Below, piece by piece: positions 8,285 through 15,675 of a DNA stretch of 36,321 bases. Each line of letters starts with the position of its first letter. The first letter of the stretch is position 1. Source of the stretch: a virus. A program made the translations under genes and the position numbers. The notes under the pieces were generated by a model. It saw only the letters and a program-made list of their open reading frames with translations, was not told the DNA's origin and did no database searches. The DNA is taken from positions 1-36,321 of IMG/VR virus record IMGVR_UViG_3300036761_002156, one strand, 5' to 3'.

Positions 8285-8440
8285 ATGGCAAACCTTTCCC
8301 AATGGATCGAGGCCCGCGACACCTTGGATGTACGGGTACGGGCCGTCGAGACGCGGTTTGCCTGGCTGATCGGCTACATGATGGGTTCGGGACTGGTCGG
8401 CGGTGCGGCGGGTGCGATCATTTCCAAATTGATGGGTTGA
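8285..8440 (+). CDS. Small membrane protein, 51 residues
   Basis: Translation begins MANLSQWIEARDTLDVRVRA and ends with a hydrophobic Gly/Ala segment (FAWLIGYMMGSGLVGG and following, residues 25-48) that could cross the membrane once. An amphipathic N-terminal helix precedes it. Small one-pass proteins of this type in phages are sometimes holins or tail/head accessory proteins; nothing here decides which. It starts right after a family A spacer and opens the cassette 8285-10402, whose genes have no spacer repeats between them. Confidence 0.5.
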   Translation: MANLSQWIEARDTLDVRVRAVETRFAWLIGYMMGSGLVGGAAGAIISKLMG

Positions 8441-8473
8441 GACAGGGGGCGGCGGGAGCCGCGTGAGACACAA

Positions 8474-8791
8474 GTGTCTGCGATCACCGACACGAGAATC
8501 ATTTCCGACGTGATGTTTGACCGCCTCAAAACTGCGGGGTGGCCCGGCACGACGGCTAAGCCGACGTTTACCGACATCCACACGGATGTGATTCAGAGGT
8601 TCAGGCAAAAACCCTACTATTGGTACGATCCGAAACGCAGACTGTGGAGCGTGTGTACCGACGTTAGGTTGTTGCAACAGCAGATAGATGCCTGCCTTGC
8701 TGATTCCAACGCAGGCGACGGCTACGCTTGGTACGAATCGCCGCAAGAGGCGGCGGCCGGCTGCTGGTTGGCGGAGAAGGTCAGAAAATAA
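8474..8791 (+). CDS. Hypothetical protein, GTG start
   Basis: A 105-residue protein starting with GTG (MSAITDTRIISDVMF). It is rich in Trp/Tyr in the middle (QKPYYWYDPKRRLWSVC) and ends AEKVRK. I do not recognise a family. The stop TAA is immediately followed by the ATG of the next gene, so both are likely co-transcribed. Third-codon-position GC is visibly lower than in the head and tail genes around it, as in the rest of this cassette. Confidence 0.55.
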   Translation: MSAITDTRIISDVMFDRLKTAGWPGTTAKPTFTDIHTDVIQRFRQKPYYWYDPKRRLWSVCTDVRLLQQQIDACLADSNAGDGYAWYESPQEAAAGCWLAEKVRK

Positions 8792-9814
8792 ATGGCTGAT
8801 GCAGTTGTTGATTTTGCTCACGTCTATCCAGGCGTCACGCTGGCATTCACCGTGTCGGCCGAAGTCGGCGATGTGGTGATCGTCATGCCGGTGTCCGGTA
8901 GTGGCGGCAATGCGACCGCCAGCGATGACAAGGGGAACGTCTATAACCATCGGTGGTATCAAGCCGGGATCATTACTACCAGAGTGGAGTGCCTGACTGC
9001 GTTGGTTCAGAATCCTGGCATTCTGACCATTACAGTCAGCAACAAGAATGACATGGGCTTTGCGGCCTGGCTCGTGCGCGGACCGACAAGTCATGTTCCC
9101 CACGCGATAGGTGGAGCTTATGGAGGTGGAAATCCTCTCACTGCGTCACTGACGACTACGGTCACGTGCTCGCTTTTTATCGCGTACGGGAACGAGACTC
9201 GGGATGGCTGGACCTCATTCACCGAAGGCGCAGCCATCACTCCCTACGGGAACCACGACACGGGGCACATCGACGCCAACGGATACATACTGAATCTTCC
9301 TCCAGGCAATTACAATCCGGGGGCAAATGTCACCGATCCGTACGGAGAAAATGTGATCGTGGCGCTGTTTCTGCCGGCTAGTAGTGGCGCGGGCACGAAT
9401 TACGAACAGACGATCACCGATAGTGAGGGTTTGACTGACTCCACAACACGGATTGCGGAATACGCCAGATCGCTCGCTGATAGCGAGAGTGTCACCGATT
9501 CACTCTCCCGCGTTGCCGCCTACCTGCGAGACCTCGCCGATAACGAGGGAGTTACGGATGCGGCCACGCGAACGATGGATTTCATCCGCTCGCTCGCGGA
9601 GGCTGAGGGGCTGGCGGATGGCACGACGCGAATCGTGGACTTCATCCGCGACGTAACCGATGCCGAGGGCCTGAGTGATAACCTGCTGCGGGCCGCCACC
9701 ATTCTCCGCGAGATTGTTGATTCTGTCGGCATGACCGACGACGTGACCAAAAACCTGTTTGTGACAAGTTTCCTCGCCGCGTGGCTCGCCATGCAGCGGC
9801 GCAGACGACAGTGA
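8792..9814 (+). CDS. Structural-type protein with six 22-residue repeats
   Basis: The 340-residue product has a beta-rich N-terminal domain (residues 1-205, e.g. VTLAFTVSAEVGDVVIVMPV, GILTITVSN). From about residue 206 it has six tandem 22-residue units with consensus D(S/A)EGLTDxxTRIxxFxRxLA, and it ends in a short hydrophobic segment followed by RRRRQ. The repeats read as helix-forming blocks with an acidic SEGLTD turn; similar TDSLSR-type repeats occur in phage and surface proteins. The start is the first ATG after the preceding TAA with no gap. Function is unknown; a virion fibre or surface protein is a reasonable guess from context. Confidence 0.65.
   Translation: MADAVVDFAHVYPGVTLAFTVSAEVGDVVIVMPVSGSGGNATASDDKGNVYNHRWYQAGIITTRVECLTALVQNPGILTITVSNKNDMGFAAWLVRGPTSHVPHAIGGAYGGGNPLTASLTTTVTCSLFIAYGNETRDGWTSFTEGAAITPYGNHDTGHIDANGYILNLPPGNYNPGANVTDPYGENVIVALFLPASSGAGTNYEQTITDSEGLTDSTTRIAEYARSLADSESVTDSLSRVAAYLRDLADNEGVTDAATRTMDFIRSLAEAEGLADGTTRIVDFIRDVTDAEGLSDNLLRAATILREIVDSVGMTDDVTKNLFVTSFLAAWLAMQRRRRQ
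9405..9775 (+). repeat. Six tandem 66-bp coding repeats
   Basis: The DNA encoding the 22-residue units above repeats with a 66-bp period. The units are divergent at the DNA level but conserved at SEG-TD and the aromatic/Arg positions. Confidence 0.65.
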
Positions 9815-9826
9815 AGGACCAAACCG

Positions 9827-10402
9827 ATGCAAGACGAAAACATCCGCGGCATTTTTCGCAACCTCCTTGCCCGCTTACTTCCGGCCGGTCAGGTACGCGA
9901 CCGCATGGGCATTCGCGGTTCTGTGCTGATCGAGTTGTTCGGGTCGGACGGCAAACTCAAGTATCGCGGCGAGACGAACAACATCGTCACAGACAAGGGC
10001 GATGCTCTGTTTTCCGGGCTCGCCTATACAGCCGCCCCGACGTTCAACATGAAACTCGGCACGGCGGCTACTGGCGTCAGCAAGACCTATACGGACGCAG
10101 GAGCTTACGTCGCCTCCGGCCACGGCTCATCAGATTATGTCACGGGCTCACAGTTGGGTATGGACTCAACCTATCCCAAAGTGGGTGCATCCGCGAACAT
10201 TGTGCAGTTTAAGCGGACGTGGGCTGCCGGAGTGGCAACAGCGACGCTCAATCGCGTGGCCTTGGTGGATTCGACAGAGGGCACCGACCCGACAAGTGGT
10301 GCGCTCACTTACGCCATCGCGCTGTTGCCGGACAAGCCGGTGGTGAAAGGCGCAGGCGATACATTGGCCGTGACTTGGACGATCACCTTTACCGGGACAT
10401 AA
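9827..10402 (+). CDS. Phage structural protein (putative tail/fibre type)
   Basis: A 191-residue protein. An N-terminal basic helix (IRGIFRNLLARLLPAGQVRDR) precedes a beta domain with GSVLIELFGSDGKLKYRGETNNIVTDKGDALF. The G-K-x-x-R-x-E-T-x-N-N-I-V-T-D-x-G pattern is common in small phage structural proteins (roughly a conserved edge strand before N(I/L)VTxxG). The rest is Ser/Thr/Ala-rich beta sequence ending ALLPDKPVVKGAGDTLAVTWTITFTG. AAGGACC lies 8 bp before the ATG. It follows the repeat protein directly and precedes the large structural protein by 4 bp. Confidence 0.6.
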   Translation: MQDENIRGIFRNLLARLLPAGQVRDRMGIRGSVLIELFGSDGKLKYRGETNNIVTDKGDALFSGLAYTAAPTFNMKLGTAATGVSKTYTDAGAYVASGHGSSDYVTGSQLGMDSTYPKVGASANIVQFKRTWAAGVATATLNRVALVDSTEGTDPTSGALTYAIALLPDKPVVKGAGDTLAVTWTITFTGT

Positions 10403-10406
10403 TCCG

Positions 10407-12149
10407 ATGGGCCAAGACCTCAAAGCCGGACTCGCGGGACAGAGCGTGCCGTTTGCCGCGTGGACTACGGCCACGGGTGTAGCGGTCACGATCACCGCGG
10501 ACACACCAGGGCTTTCGCTCTGGTATCAGCGCGGAGTAAATGGCGCGGTCGTGCCCATTACGCCGATCGATTTGGACGCCATGACTGACGTGTGGGCAGC
10601 CGGCGGAATCATCGTGAAGCAGGCCGGCGGACAGGAGCATCGCCTGGACCTGCCCGACGTAGCGTGCGCGGTGGGAGCCAACCAGGTTTCATGGGGCGGC
10701 TCGGCCACGGGTATTACGATTGATGGCGGCATAGCAAACTTGATCGGGCAGCCGAACACGGCCGCCTACGCTGAACTATTGCCCTACGGACTGTTGAAGA
10801 TCGTCGGGCCCGCGTGGGCCGCCCTTTTCAGGCGTATTGCCGACTACGAAGATGCCCCGGCCTGGCAGGGCTCCTATCAGTCGTGGACGGTCTATCTCAC
10901 GTGGGACGGCACCGACACTTGGCAGATCGGCACGACCCTGGGCGGGGCCGAGACGGGCTATACGCGGTCCGATCCGTCGCCCATTGGCGACTGGGAGGCT
11001 GCGGCCGAGACGATCGCCGCGCCAGCCAGCGGCCTGGCAACCGAAAGCGGCACTGCTGGCTCATTCCAGCCAAATGACACGGGGCATGGCTATATCTACG
11101 CGTATAAAGACACAGTCAACGGCCGGGTCTACTCCGCCGCGCTCGACATCTCTATCGGCCCGGTAACCGGAAACAGTCCGGTGATTATCCTTTCGTGGGA
11201 TGCCGTCGCCGGCGCGGACCGCTACGTCGTCAACGCGGTGTGTGCCGCGAGAAGTCTCGATTATTGGTGGGACGCGGTCTCTGGTTTGACGCAGGTTGTG
11301 CAGGGTCTTGAGCGCACCAACGACGCGGCCACGGACACGCCCACCTCGCCGTGGACGCCGCCCGCTGCCATCTGTGCTGCCCGCCGGCTGTCAGCCGACA
11401 CAGAGAGCATCAAGGGCATCGACGCCGACATAGCGATCGCTACTGACGCGCTGGCCGTCCTGGTGGCCAATAACCTTGACCATCTCTGCAAGACGCCCAC
11501 GGCCGGCGCCGACATGACCCTAGAAGTTGTCGACGGCACCGTCCTTTCGCGGGCCCTGGCCGGCGGCGACACGTCCACCTTCGCGCCGGCGACGCATTCG
11601 CAGAAGCAAATCGCCGCCGACGCGGCAGATGCCGCCGATGACGCCTACGACGCCCGAGCTGCCTCCGAGGCCGTCGAGACGCTGGCGGAGGAGGGCGGCG
11701 ACGGCGACTTGGCGGCGATGGCCGTTCTACTGGCGGCCATCAAGGCCAAGACCGACACGGTGACCGGCGGCCAGGTGACCATTGCCTCGCCCGTCTCCCG
11801 CGCAGGCACCAAGCTGGAACTCTGGCAGGGCGACACCTACACCGTCGAACGGGGCCAGCCCATCGACTTCGACGATCCGGGCGACTGGCCCGGCGACATC
11901 GACGAGGCCACGCTCACCCTGACCGTCTACCGCACCAGCGACGAGGTCGACGAGCTGACCGTCGAGGGCGAGGTGGTGCCCGCCGGCGGCGGAGAGCCGC
12001 AAAAGGCCCGCTTCGAGCCGGTCCGCAGCGACACCGCCGCACTCAGCCGCGGCGTGCTCTCCCACGGCTTCAAGGCGGTGGCCACTTGGGGAACCGAGCC
12101 GGACGTCGACCAACGCACGCTGGTGTACGGCGACTGCGACGTGCTTTGA
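10407..12149 (+). CDS. Large virion structural protein with fibronectin-like segment
   Basis: 580 residues. The N-terminal 90 residues (VAVTITADTPGLSLWYQRG, GGIIVKQAGGQEHRLDLPD) resemble the small beta domain found at the start of receptor-binding or baseplate proteins. Around residues 215-285 a segment with NGRVYSAALDISIGPV and ILSWDAVAGADRYVV looks like a fibronectin type III-type fold. Residues 330-440 are helical and Ala/Asp-rich (coiled-coil-like, ADAADAADDAYDARAASEAV). The C-terminal part is a beta domain with WQGDTYTVERGQPIDFDDP. Probably a tail fibre, tip or baseplate subunit; the exact role cannot be read from sequence. It is followed by a family E/A spacer. Confidence 0.6.
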   Translation: MGQDLKAGLAGQSVPFAAWTTATGVAVTITADTPGLSLWYQRGVNGAVVPITPIDLDAMTDVWAAGGIIVKQAGGQEHRLDLPDVACAVGANQVSWGGSATGITIDGGIANLIGQPNTAAYAELLPYGLLKIVGPAWAALFRRIADYEDAPAWQGSYQSWTVYLTWDGTDTWQIGTTLGGAETGYTRSDPSPIGDWEAAAETIAAPASGLATESGTAGSFQPNDTGHGYIYAYKDTVNGRVYSAALDISIGPVTGNSPVIILSWDAVAGADRYVVNAVCAARSLDYWWDAVSGLTQVVQGLERTNDAATDTPTSPWTPPAAICAARRLSADTESIKGIDADIAIATDALAVLVANNLDHLCKTPTAGADMTLEVVDGTVLSRALAGGDTSTFAPATHSQKQIAADAADAADDAYDARAASEAVETLAEEGGDGDLAAMAVLLAAIKAKTDTVTGGQVTIASPVSRAGTKLELWQGDTYTVERGQPIDFDDPGDWPGDIDEATLTLTVYRTSDEVDELTVEGEVVPAGGGEPQKARFEPVRSDTAALSRGVLSHGFKAVATWGTEPDVDQRTLVYGDCDVL

Positions 12150-12225
12150 ATCAAGGATGAATGATGAATGATGAATGATGAATGAAAACAACTGACCACT
12201 ATCCACTGACCACTGACCACTGCTA
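12150..12225. repeat. Spacer repeats, families E (GATGAATGATGAAT) and A
   Basis: ATGATGAATGATGAATG units run at about 12157-12184, then ACTGACCACT units run up to ATG 12226. Confidence 0.75.
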
Positions 12226-12675
12226 ATGTCCAGCAACCTTACCACTCTTGTAACCGCGATCGTTACGGACCTGGCCGCCCAGACCTTCGACACGCCCGCG
12301 ATCCCGCGGGCCGCGCTCGCGCCGATCCTGACCATCATGGACATCGAGCTGCACGTGCTGGTTTTGCAGCGAAGCGACAGCCTCGAACGGATCGGCGCGG
12401 GCGCTGATCCGGCCGTGCAGACGGACTACGAGGTGCACGTGGTGGTGCAGCGGAAGTTCGGGGAAGGGGAGGACATCGAGCACGAGGGCCTCGCCCTGGT
12501 GGAGTTGTGCGCGGCGATCGCCCTGCGCCTGCTCTCGACGCCGATGGACCTGGGCGGCTACAACGCGTGGTGCACCGGCGCCAGCCGCGAGGAGGTCCTG
12601 TCGCTGGCCGACCTGCTCGTCGAGCGGGAGTTTTTCGCGGTGATTACCACCAGGTGGATCACTGCAACCTGCTAA
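12226..12675 (+). CDS. Tail terminator / minor tail protein-like
   Basis: The 149-residue product begins with a helix (NLTTLVTAIVTDLAAQTF), continues with a strand-rich middle carrying ELHVLVLQRSDS and YEVHVVVQRKF, and has LVERE-type C-terminal strands (REFFAVITTRWI). This alpha/beta layout and size fit the tail terminator family (lambda gpU, HK97 gp10-neighbour), which caps the tail tube. It lies just before the HK97 gp10-like gene, the usual pairing in either order. Assignment is by size, context and pattern. Confidence 0.6.
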   Translation: MSSNLTTLVTAIVTDLAAQTFDTPAIPRAALAPILTIMDIELHVLVLQRSDSLERIGAGADPAVQTDYEVHVVVQRKFGEGEDIEHEGLALVELCAAIALRLLSTPMDLGGYNAWCTGASREEVLSLADLLVEREFFAVITTRWITATC

Positions 12676-12734
12676 GACCTAAGACCTAAGACCTAAGTTC
12701 TTAGACCTTAGAGCTTAGAGCTTGGATGTGAGGC
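12676..12734. repeat. Spacer repeat, family B
   Basis: Repeated AGACCTA and GAGCTTAGAGCTT units fill the junction. Confidence 0.75.
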
Positions 12735-13349
12735 ATGGCGGATAAACTGCAAATCATAATCACCGGGGCGGATCGCATGATCCGCACGCTCGAAGGCCTG
12801 CCGGCTGCCGTCGAGCGGCGCGTGCTGCGCAACGCGCTCCGCGCCGCCGCCAGGCCGATGCGCGAGGCGGCCAAAGGCACCGCCCCGAAGATGAGCGGAC
12901 TTCTGGGCGCGTCGATCGGCCTGGGCCCGGTCCACTGGTACGCCAGCTCGGGCACGATGTACGTGGCCGTCGGCGCGCGATCGGGCTTTGCGAGACAGGT
13001 GGGCGAAGTTTCCCGCAAACGGGCCTTCGGCGTGCGGACCTCGCGTATGGAAATCCTGGGCAAGGGCGGGAAAAGCTCGGGAATGGTGCTCTCCAGCCGC
13101 AAGCAGAACCCGCGCAAATATGCCCACCTGGCGGAGCGCGGCCGCAAGGGCGTGGAAGCCAAGAGCGGCAAGGCCCTCTACCTCTATCAGTACGGAGCCT
13201 TCCTGCGCCGCGTGGGCCCGGCTGCCGGCACGCACTTCATGGCCAAGGCCTTCGCCGCCACCCAGGGCGCGATGCGGCAGATCCTCGAAACGCAGATCCT
13301 CAGCGGCGTGGAGCGCGAGGCCAACTCGCTGAGCGGAAGTAGTGCTTAG
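12735..13349 (+). CDS. HK97 gp10-like tail-completion protein
   Basis: 204 residues. The N-terminus carries the family layout: ITGADRMIRTLEGLPAAVERRVLRNALRAAARPMREAAKGTAPKMSG, i.e. a helix followed by TAP...SG(L/A)L. Next are a beta part (MYVAVGARSGFARQ) and a C-terminal segment with HFMAKAFAATQ, matching the (P/F)xxxAxxxx ending of gp10-like proteins. HK97 gp10-like proteins act at the neck/tail completion stage. The middle carries an insert (residues about 90-150, KSSGMVLSSRKQNPRKYAHLAERG) in which KYAHLAERG is also a family signature. Good confidence in family membership. Confidence 0.78.
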   Translation: MADKLQIIITGADRMIRTLEGLPAAVERRVLRNALRAAARPMREAAKGTAPKMSGLLGASIGLGPVHWYASSGTMYVAVGARSGFARQVGEVSRKRAFGVRTSRMEILGKGGKSSGMVLSSRKQNPRKYAHLAERGRKGVEAKSGKALYLYQYGAFLRRVGPAAGTHFMAKAFAATQGAMRQILETQILSGVEREANSLSGSSA

Positions 13350-13418
13350 AGCTTAGGTCTTAGACCTTGGACCGACAACTGAAAACTGACCACTGACCAC
13401 TGCCCACTGACCACTCCC
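13350..13418. repeat. Spacer repeats, families B and A adjoining
   Basis: GCTTAGGTCTTAGACCTTGG runs directly into ACTGAAAACTGACCACTG units; here two families abut in one junction. Confidence 0.75.
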
Positions 13419-13781
13419 ATGTCCGACCCCATCTTCGACAAGAGCAACGCCACCTGGACGCCCGCCGCCGGCAACGCGGCCGCCATCGCGCCCTTGACCA
13501 ACTTTTCCTACGATGACAACCCGCCCGAAGTGGACAGCAGCGGCGCGGGCGACACCGAGGGCACGCACGAAGCGGGCCGCAGCGACGAGAGCGCCCAGGT
13601 CGACGGCCTCGGCAGCCCGAGCGCCATCATCATCGCCGGCGGCAAGGGGGCCTTGCACGTGAACCTGGGCGGCACAAACGAAAACCTCGCCGTCTGCGTC
13701 GTCACAGAGGTTACCTGCGAGGGGCGGATCGACGACAACATCAAGAGCACCTTCAAGGTGGTCCCCGCGATCGCGGACTGA
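13419..13781 (+). CDS. Hypothetical tail-region protein
   Basis: 120 residues with no recognised domain. It is acidic, with motifs TNFSYDDNPPEVDSSGAGDTEGTHEAGRSDES in the first half (given only for description) and beta strands near the end (ALHVNLGGTNENLAVCVVTEVTC). Small tail-tube-type proteins in this position often have such Ser/Asp-rich segments. It is bounded by spacers on both sides. It could be a tail tube or a minor tail protein; the evidence is positional only. Confidence 0.55.
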   Translation: MSDPIFDKSNATWTPAAGNAAAIAPLTNFSYDDNPPEVDSSGAGDTEGTHEAGRSDESAQVDGLGSPSAIIIAGGKGALHVNLGGTNENLAVCVVTEVTCEGRIDDNIKSTFKVVPAIAD

Positions 13782-13789
13782 CACCCAAT

Positions 13790-13858
13790 TCGGAATGCGG
13801 AGTGCTGAATGATGAATTCAGCACTCAGCATCCAGCATTCATCATTGAGACTCCTCCC
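13790..13858. repeat. Spacer repeat, family F (GCTGAATGATGAATTCAGCACTCAGCATCC, imperfect palindrome)
   Basis: TGCTGAATGATGAATTCAGCA (13804-13824) is largely self-complementary and is followed by CAGCATTCATCATT. The unit is seen once in this window. A frame open through it could extend the next gene, but that extension is just repeat sequence. Confidence 0.6.
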
Positions 13859-14227
13859 ATGCCTGCAACCGTAACAGTAGCCTTCAACGACACCACGGTC
13901 ACCTTCGGCCAGGGTAACGCCTTCGCCGGCTGCAAGATCGTCAGCGTCAAAGTGACGAAGACCTGGCCCACGGCGGATGTCGGCGGCAATGCTGACACGA
14001 CCAAGTACAGCGGGGCCGGCGTCCCGCGACTCACCACCGAGGTTGAGATCGTCGGCACCGCGGCGATCGCCAAGGGAGCGGCCGGCGCACTGGCTGTCGG
14101 CTGGGCTGACGGCGGCGACTTCGGCAGCATGACGCACGCCATCCGCACGAAGCGCGGCCGCGGCGGCGGACTGGGCGGCGCGACCACCACCCGTTACACG
14201 TTCCGGCCCGCGCACGTGCACGCGTAG
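13859..14227 (+). CDS. Hypothetical tail-region protein (beta/Gly-rich)
   Basis: 122 residues from ATG 13859 (MPATVTVAFNDTTVTFG). I prefer this start to an upstream ATG at 13802 because the upstream codons lie wholly in the family F spacer; TCCTCCC near the ATG gives no useful Shine-Dalgarno either way. The protein has alternating hydrophobic strands (CKIVSVKVTKTW, TTEVEIVGTAAIA) and a Gly/Arg-rich tail (TKRGRGGGLGG). Probably another small tail protein paired with the previous gene; unknown family. Confidence 0.55.
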   Translation: MPATVTVAFNDTTVTFGQGNAFAGCKIVSVKVTKTWPTADVGGNADTTKYSGAGVPRLTTEVEIVGTAAIAKGAAGALAVGWADGGDFGSMTHAIRTKRGRGGGLGGATTTRYTFRPAHVHA

Positions 14228-14228
14228 G

Positions 14229-14340
14229 AAGAGTGGTCAGTGGTCAGTGGTCAGTGGTCAGTTTCGACCTCTCACTAACCACTATCCACTGACCACTATC
14301 CACTGACCACTATCCACTGACCACTGACCACTATTTATTG
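14229..14340. repeat. Spacer repeat, family A (long, inverted halves)
   Basis: GTGGTCAGTGGTCAGTGG at 14233-14260 is followed by about 60 bp of ACTATCCACTGACCACT units. The two halves are complementary. Confidence 0.8.
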
Positions 14341-14342
14341 CC

Positions 14343-14714
14343 ATGCATCCCCTCACGAAAGACGGTTTCACCGCCCGCGCCTCGGCCATGCCCGTGCTGC
14401 CGGTCGAAGTGCCGGAGATCTCCGGCCTGGTCCACGTCCGCACGTTGTTCGCGGCGGAGCGGGTTACCAAGATCGACGAGCTGCGCAAGCTGCCCGACGA
14501 GAAGTTCGCCGAGCAGTTCGCCGCCCTGGTGCTCTGCGACCCGGATGGCACGCGGTGGTACGAAGACGACCAGCTCGATGGTCTGGCCGGCGCCAATCCG
14601 GTGATCCTGGAGAGGGTCGTGTACGCAGGGCAGAGGCACAATCGCCTCACGAAGGCGGACCTGGAGGAGCTGGCAAAGCTTTTCGAGGCCGCCCGGACCT
14701 GTGCCTCCACTTGA
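14343..14714 (+). CDS. Tail assembly chaperone, upstream product (gpG-like)
   Basis: The 123-residue product (MHPLTKDGFTARASAMPVLP) contains VTKIDELRKLP and EQFAALVLCDPDGTRWYEDD, and its end LTKADLEELAKLFEAA leads into an overlapping frame carrying a second conserved domain. This is the layout of lambda-type G/G-T tail chaperones, which bind the tape measure during tail assembly and are made by a programmed -1 frameshift. It lies upstream of the tape measure gene as expected. The upstream product alone ends at the TGA at 14712-14714. Confidence 0.7.
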   Translation: MHPLTKDGFTARASAMPVLPVEVPEISGLVHVRTLFAAERVTKIDELRKLPDEKFAEQFAALVLCDPDGTRWYEDDQLDGLAGANPVILERVVYAGQRHNRLTKADLEELAKLFEAARTCAST

Positions 14715-15016
14715 GGCTGGCCCGGGCCACCGGTTTCAACTCGCGGCGATCCTTTTACGAGGGACAGAACCTGCCTCTGACGGCCACGGAGCTGGCGGAG
14801 TGGGAAGTTGATTATGGCATCGAGCCCTGGGGAGAGCGGCGCGGCGACTTGCAGGCGGGCATCGTGGCCGCGGCCCTGCTGCCGGGCAGCACGCCCGAGG
14901 ACCACGTGCTGCGGTTCGTGCCGGCTGAGCAACACAAAAACGAGCGGCTGGAGCGGGCGCAGGAGGCGCTGAAATTGGCGGGTTCGCGCTGGGGGAGGCA
15001 GAAGCGGAAAGGATGA
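14711..15016 (+). CDS. Tail assembly chaperone, downstream (T-like) domain reached by -1 frameshift
   Basis: The frame is -1 to the upstream chaperone and is open from upstream of 14555 to 15016. Its conserved part starts at LRLARATGFNSRRS and includes LTATELAEWEVDYGIEPWGERR, the T-domain pattern. Two routes of expression are possible: a -1 slip at GGCAAAG (14672-14678; codons GCA AAG, where AAG to AAA re-pairs well) or near CTTTTC (14679-14684), or re-initiation at TTG 14711, which overlaps the upstream TGA and has no clear ribosome-binding site. The fused frame would span 14343-15016. Frameshifting is the known mechanism for this family; the site here is inferred. Confidence 0.65.
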   Translation: MRLARATGFNSRRSFYEGQNLPLTATELAEWEVDYGIEPWGERRGDLQAGIVAAALLPGSTPEDHVLRFVPAEQHKNERLERAQEALKLAGSRWGRQKRKG

Positions 15017-15075
15017 AGGATGAAGGATGAAGGATGAAAACACTGACCACTGACCACTGACCACTGACCACTCCT
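15013..15075. repeat. Spacer repeats, families E (GGATGAAGGATGA) and A
   Basis: Three GATGAAG units then ACTGACCACTG units fill the junction, overlapping the stop codon of the preceding frame. Confidence 0.75.
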
Positions 15076-15564
15076 ATGGCCATTACCGCCTACTACGACC
15101 TGAAGCTCACCGTGCAAGAGGCACTGACGATCGTCGACGCCTCGGGCGACGACGCGAAGATCACGCACAACCTCTTCAACGCCAGCGGCTTCTTGGACGC
15201 CGACACCACGCCGCCGGCCACGAAGGCCACGTCGTTCGAGCTGACGCTGACCAGCGGCGCGGCCACCATCGACCTGACCGCGCTGCCCAGCGTGTACAAC
15301 GCGACGGTGGATGGCACGGGCCTGCGGGTGCAGCTCGTGAAGCTCAAGGCGCCGGCCACAAATGGCAACGCGGTAACGATCGTGCCGGGCGCCAGCAACG
15401 GCTACAACCTCTTCGGCGCGACCTCGAAGATTACCTTGCAGCCCGGGGAGCAAGTGGAGTTCCTGGGCATCGATCTTCAGCCGGAGATCGGCAACTCCGC
15501 CAAGACGATCGACATCAGCGGTACCGGCAGTCAAAAGCTCGACGTGCAGCTCGTGATGGGATGA
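15076..15564 (+). CDS. Phage structural beta-protein (tail region)
   Basis: 162 residues from ATG 15076 (MAITAYYDLKLTVQEALT). It is strand-rich with ATSFELTLTSGAATIDLTALPSVYN, then LRVQLVKLKAPATNGNAVTIVPGASNGYNLFG, and LQPGEQVEFLGID. This combination - an N-terminal small helix/strand, a T-x-x-IDLT strand, a GN-x-VTIVPGASNGY segment - occurs in small phage virion proteins. Possibly a tail or head surface protein; here between chaperone and tape measure genes. The fold is believable, the exact role unknown. Confidence 0.6.
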   Translation: MAITAYYDLKLTVQEALTIVDASGDDAKITHNLFNASGFLDADTTPPATKATSFELTLTSGAATIDLTALPSVYNATVDGTGLRVQLVKLKAPATNGNAVTIVPGASNGYNLFGATSKITLQPGEQVEFLGIDLQPEIGNSAKTIDISGTGSQKLDVQLVMG

Positions 15565-15674
15565 CAGACAGAGTGGTCAGTGGTCAGTGGTCAGTTTCGA
15601 CCTCTCACTGACCACTATCCACTGACCACTATCCACTGACCACTGACCACTACCCACTGACCACTATTCCCTCC
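15565..15674. repeat. Spacer repeat, family A (long, inverted halves)
   Basis: GTGGTCAGTGGTCAGT followed by TCTCACTGACCACTATCCACTG-type units. It is nearly the same composite unit as at 14229-14340, including a shared GTTTCGACCTCTCACT core. Confidence 0.8.
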
Positions 15675-15675
15675 C

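Noticed and set aside
13802-13858. N-terminal extension of the tail-region gene
   Set aside because: The added codons are purely family F spacer sequence; ATG 13859 is more likely.
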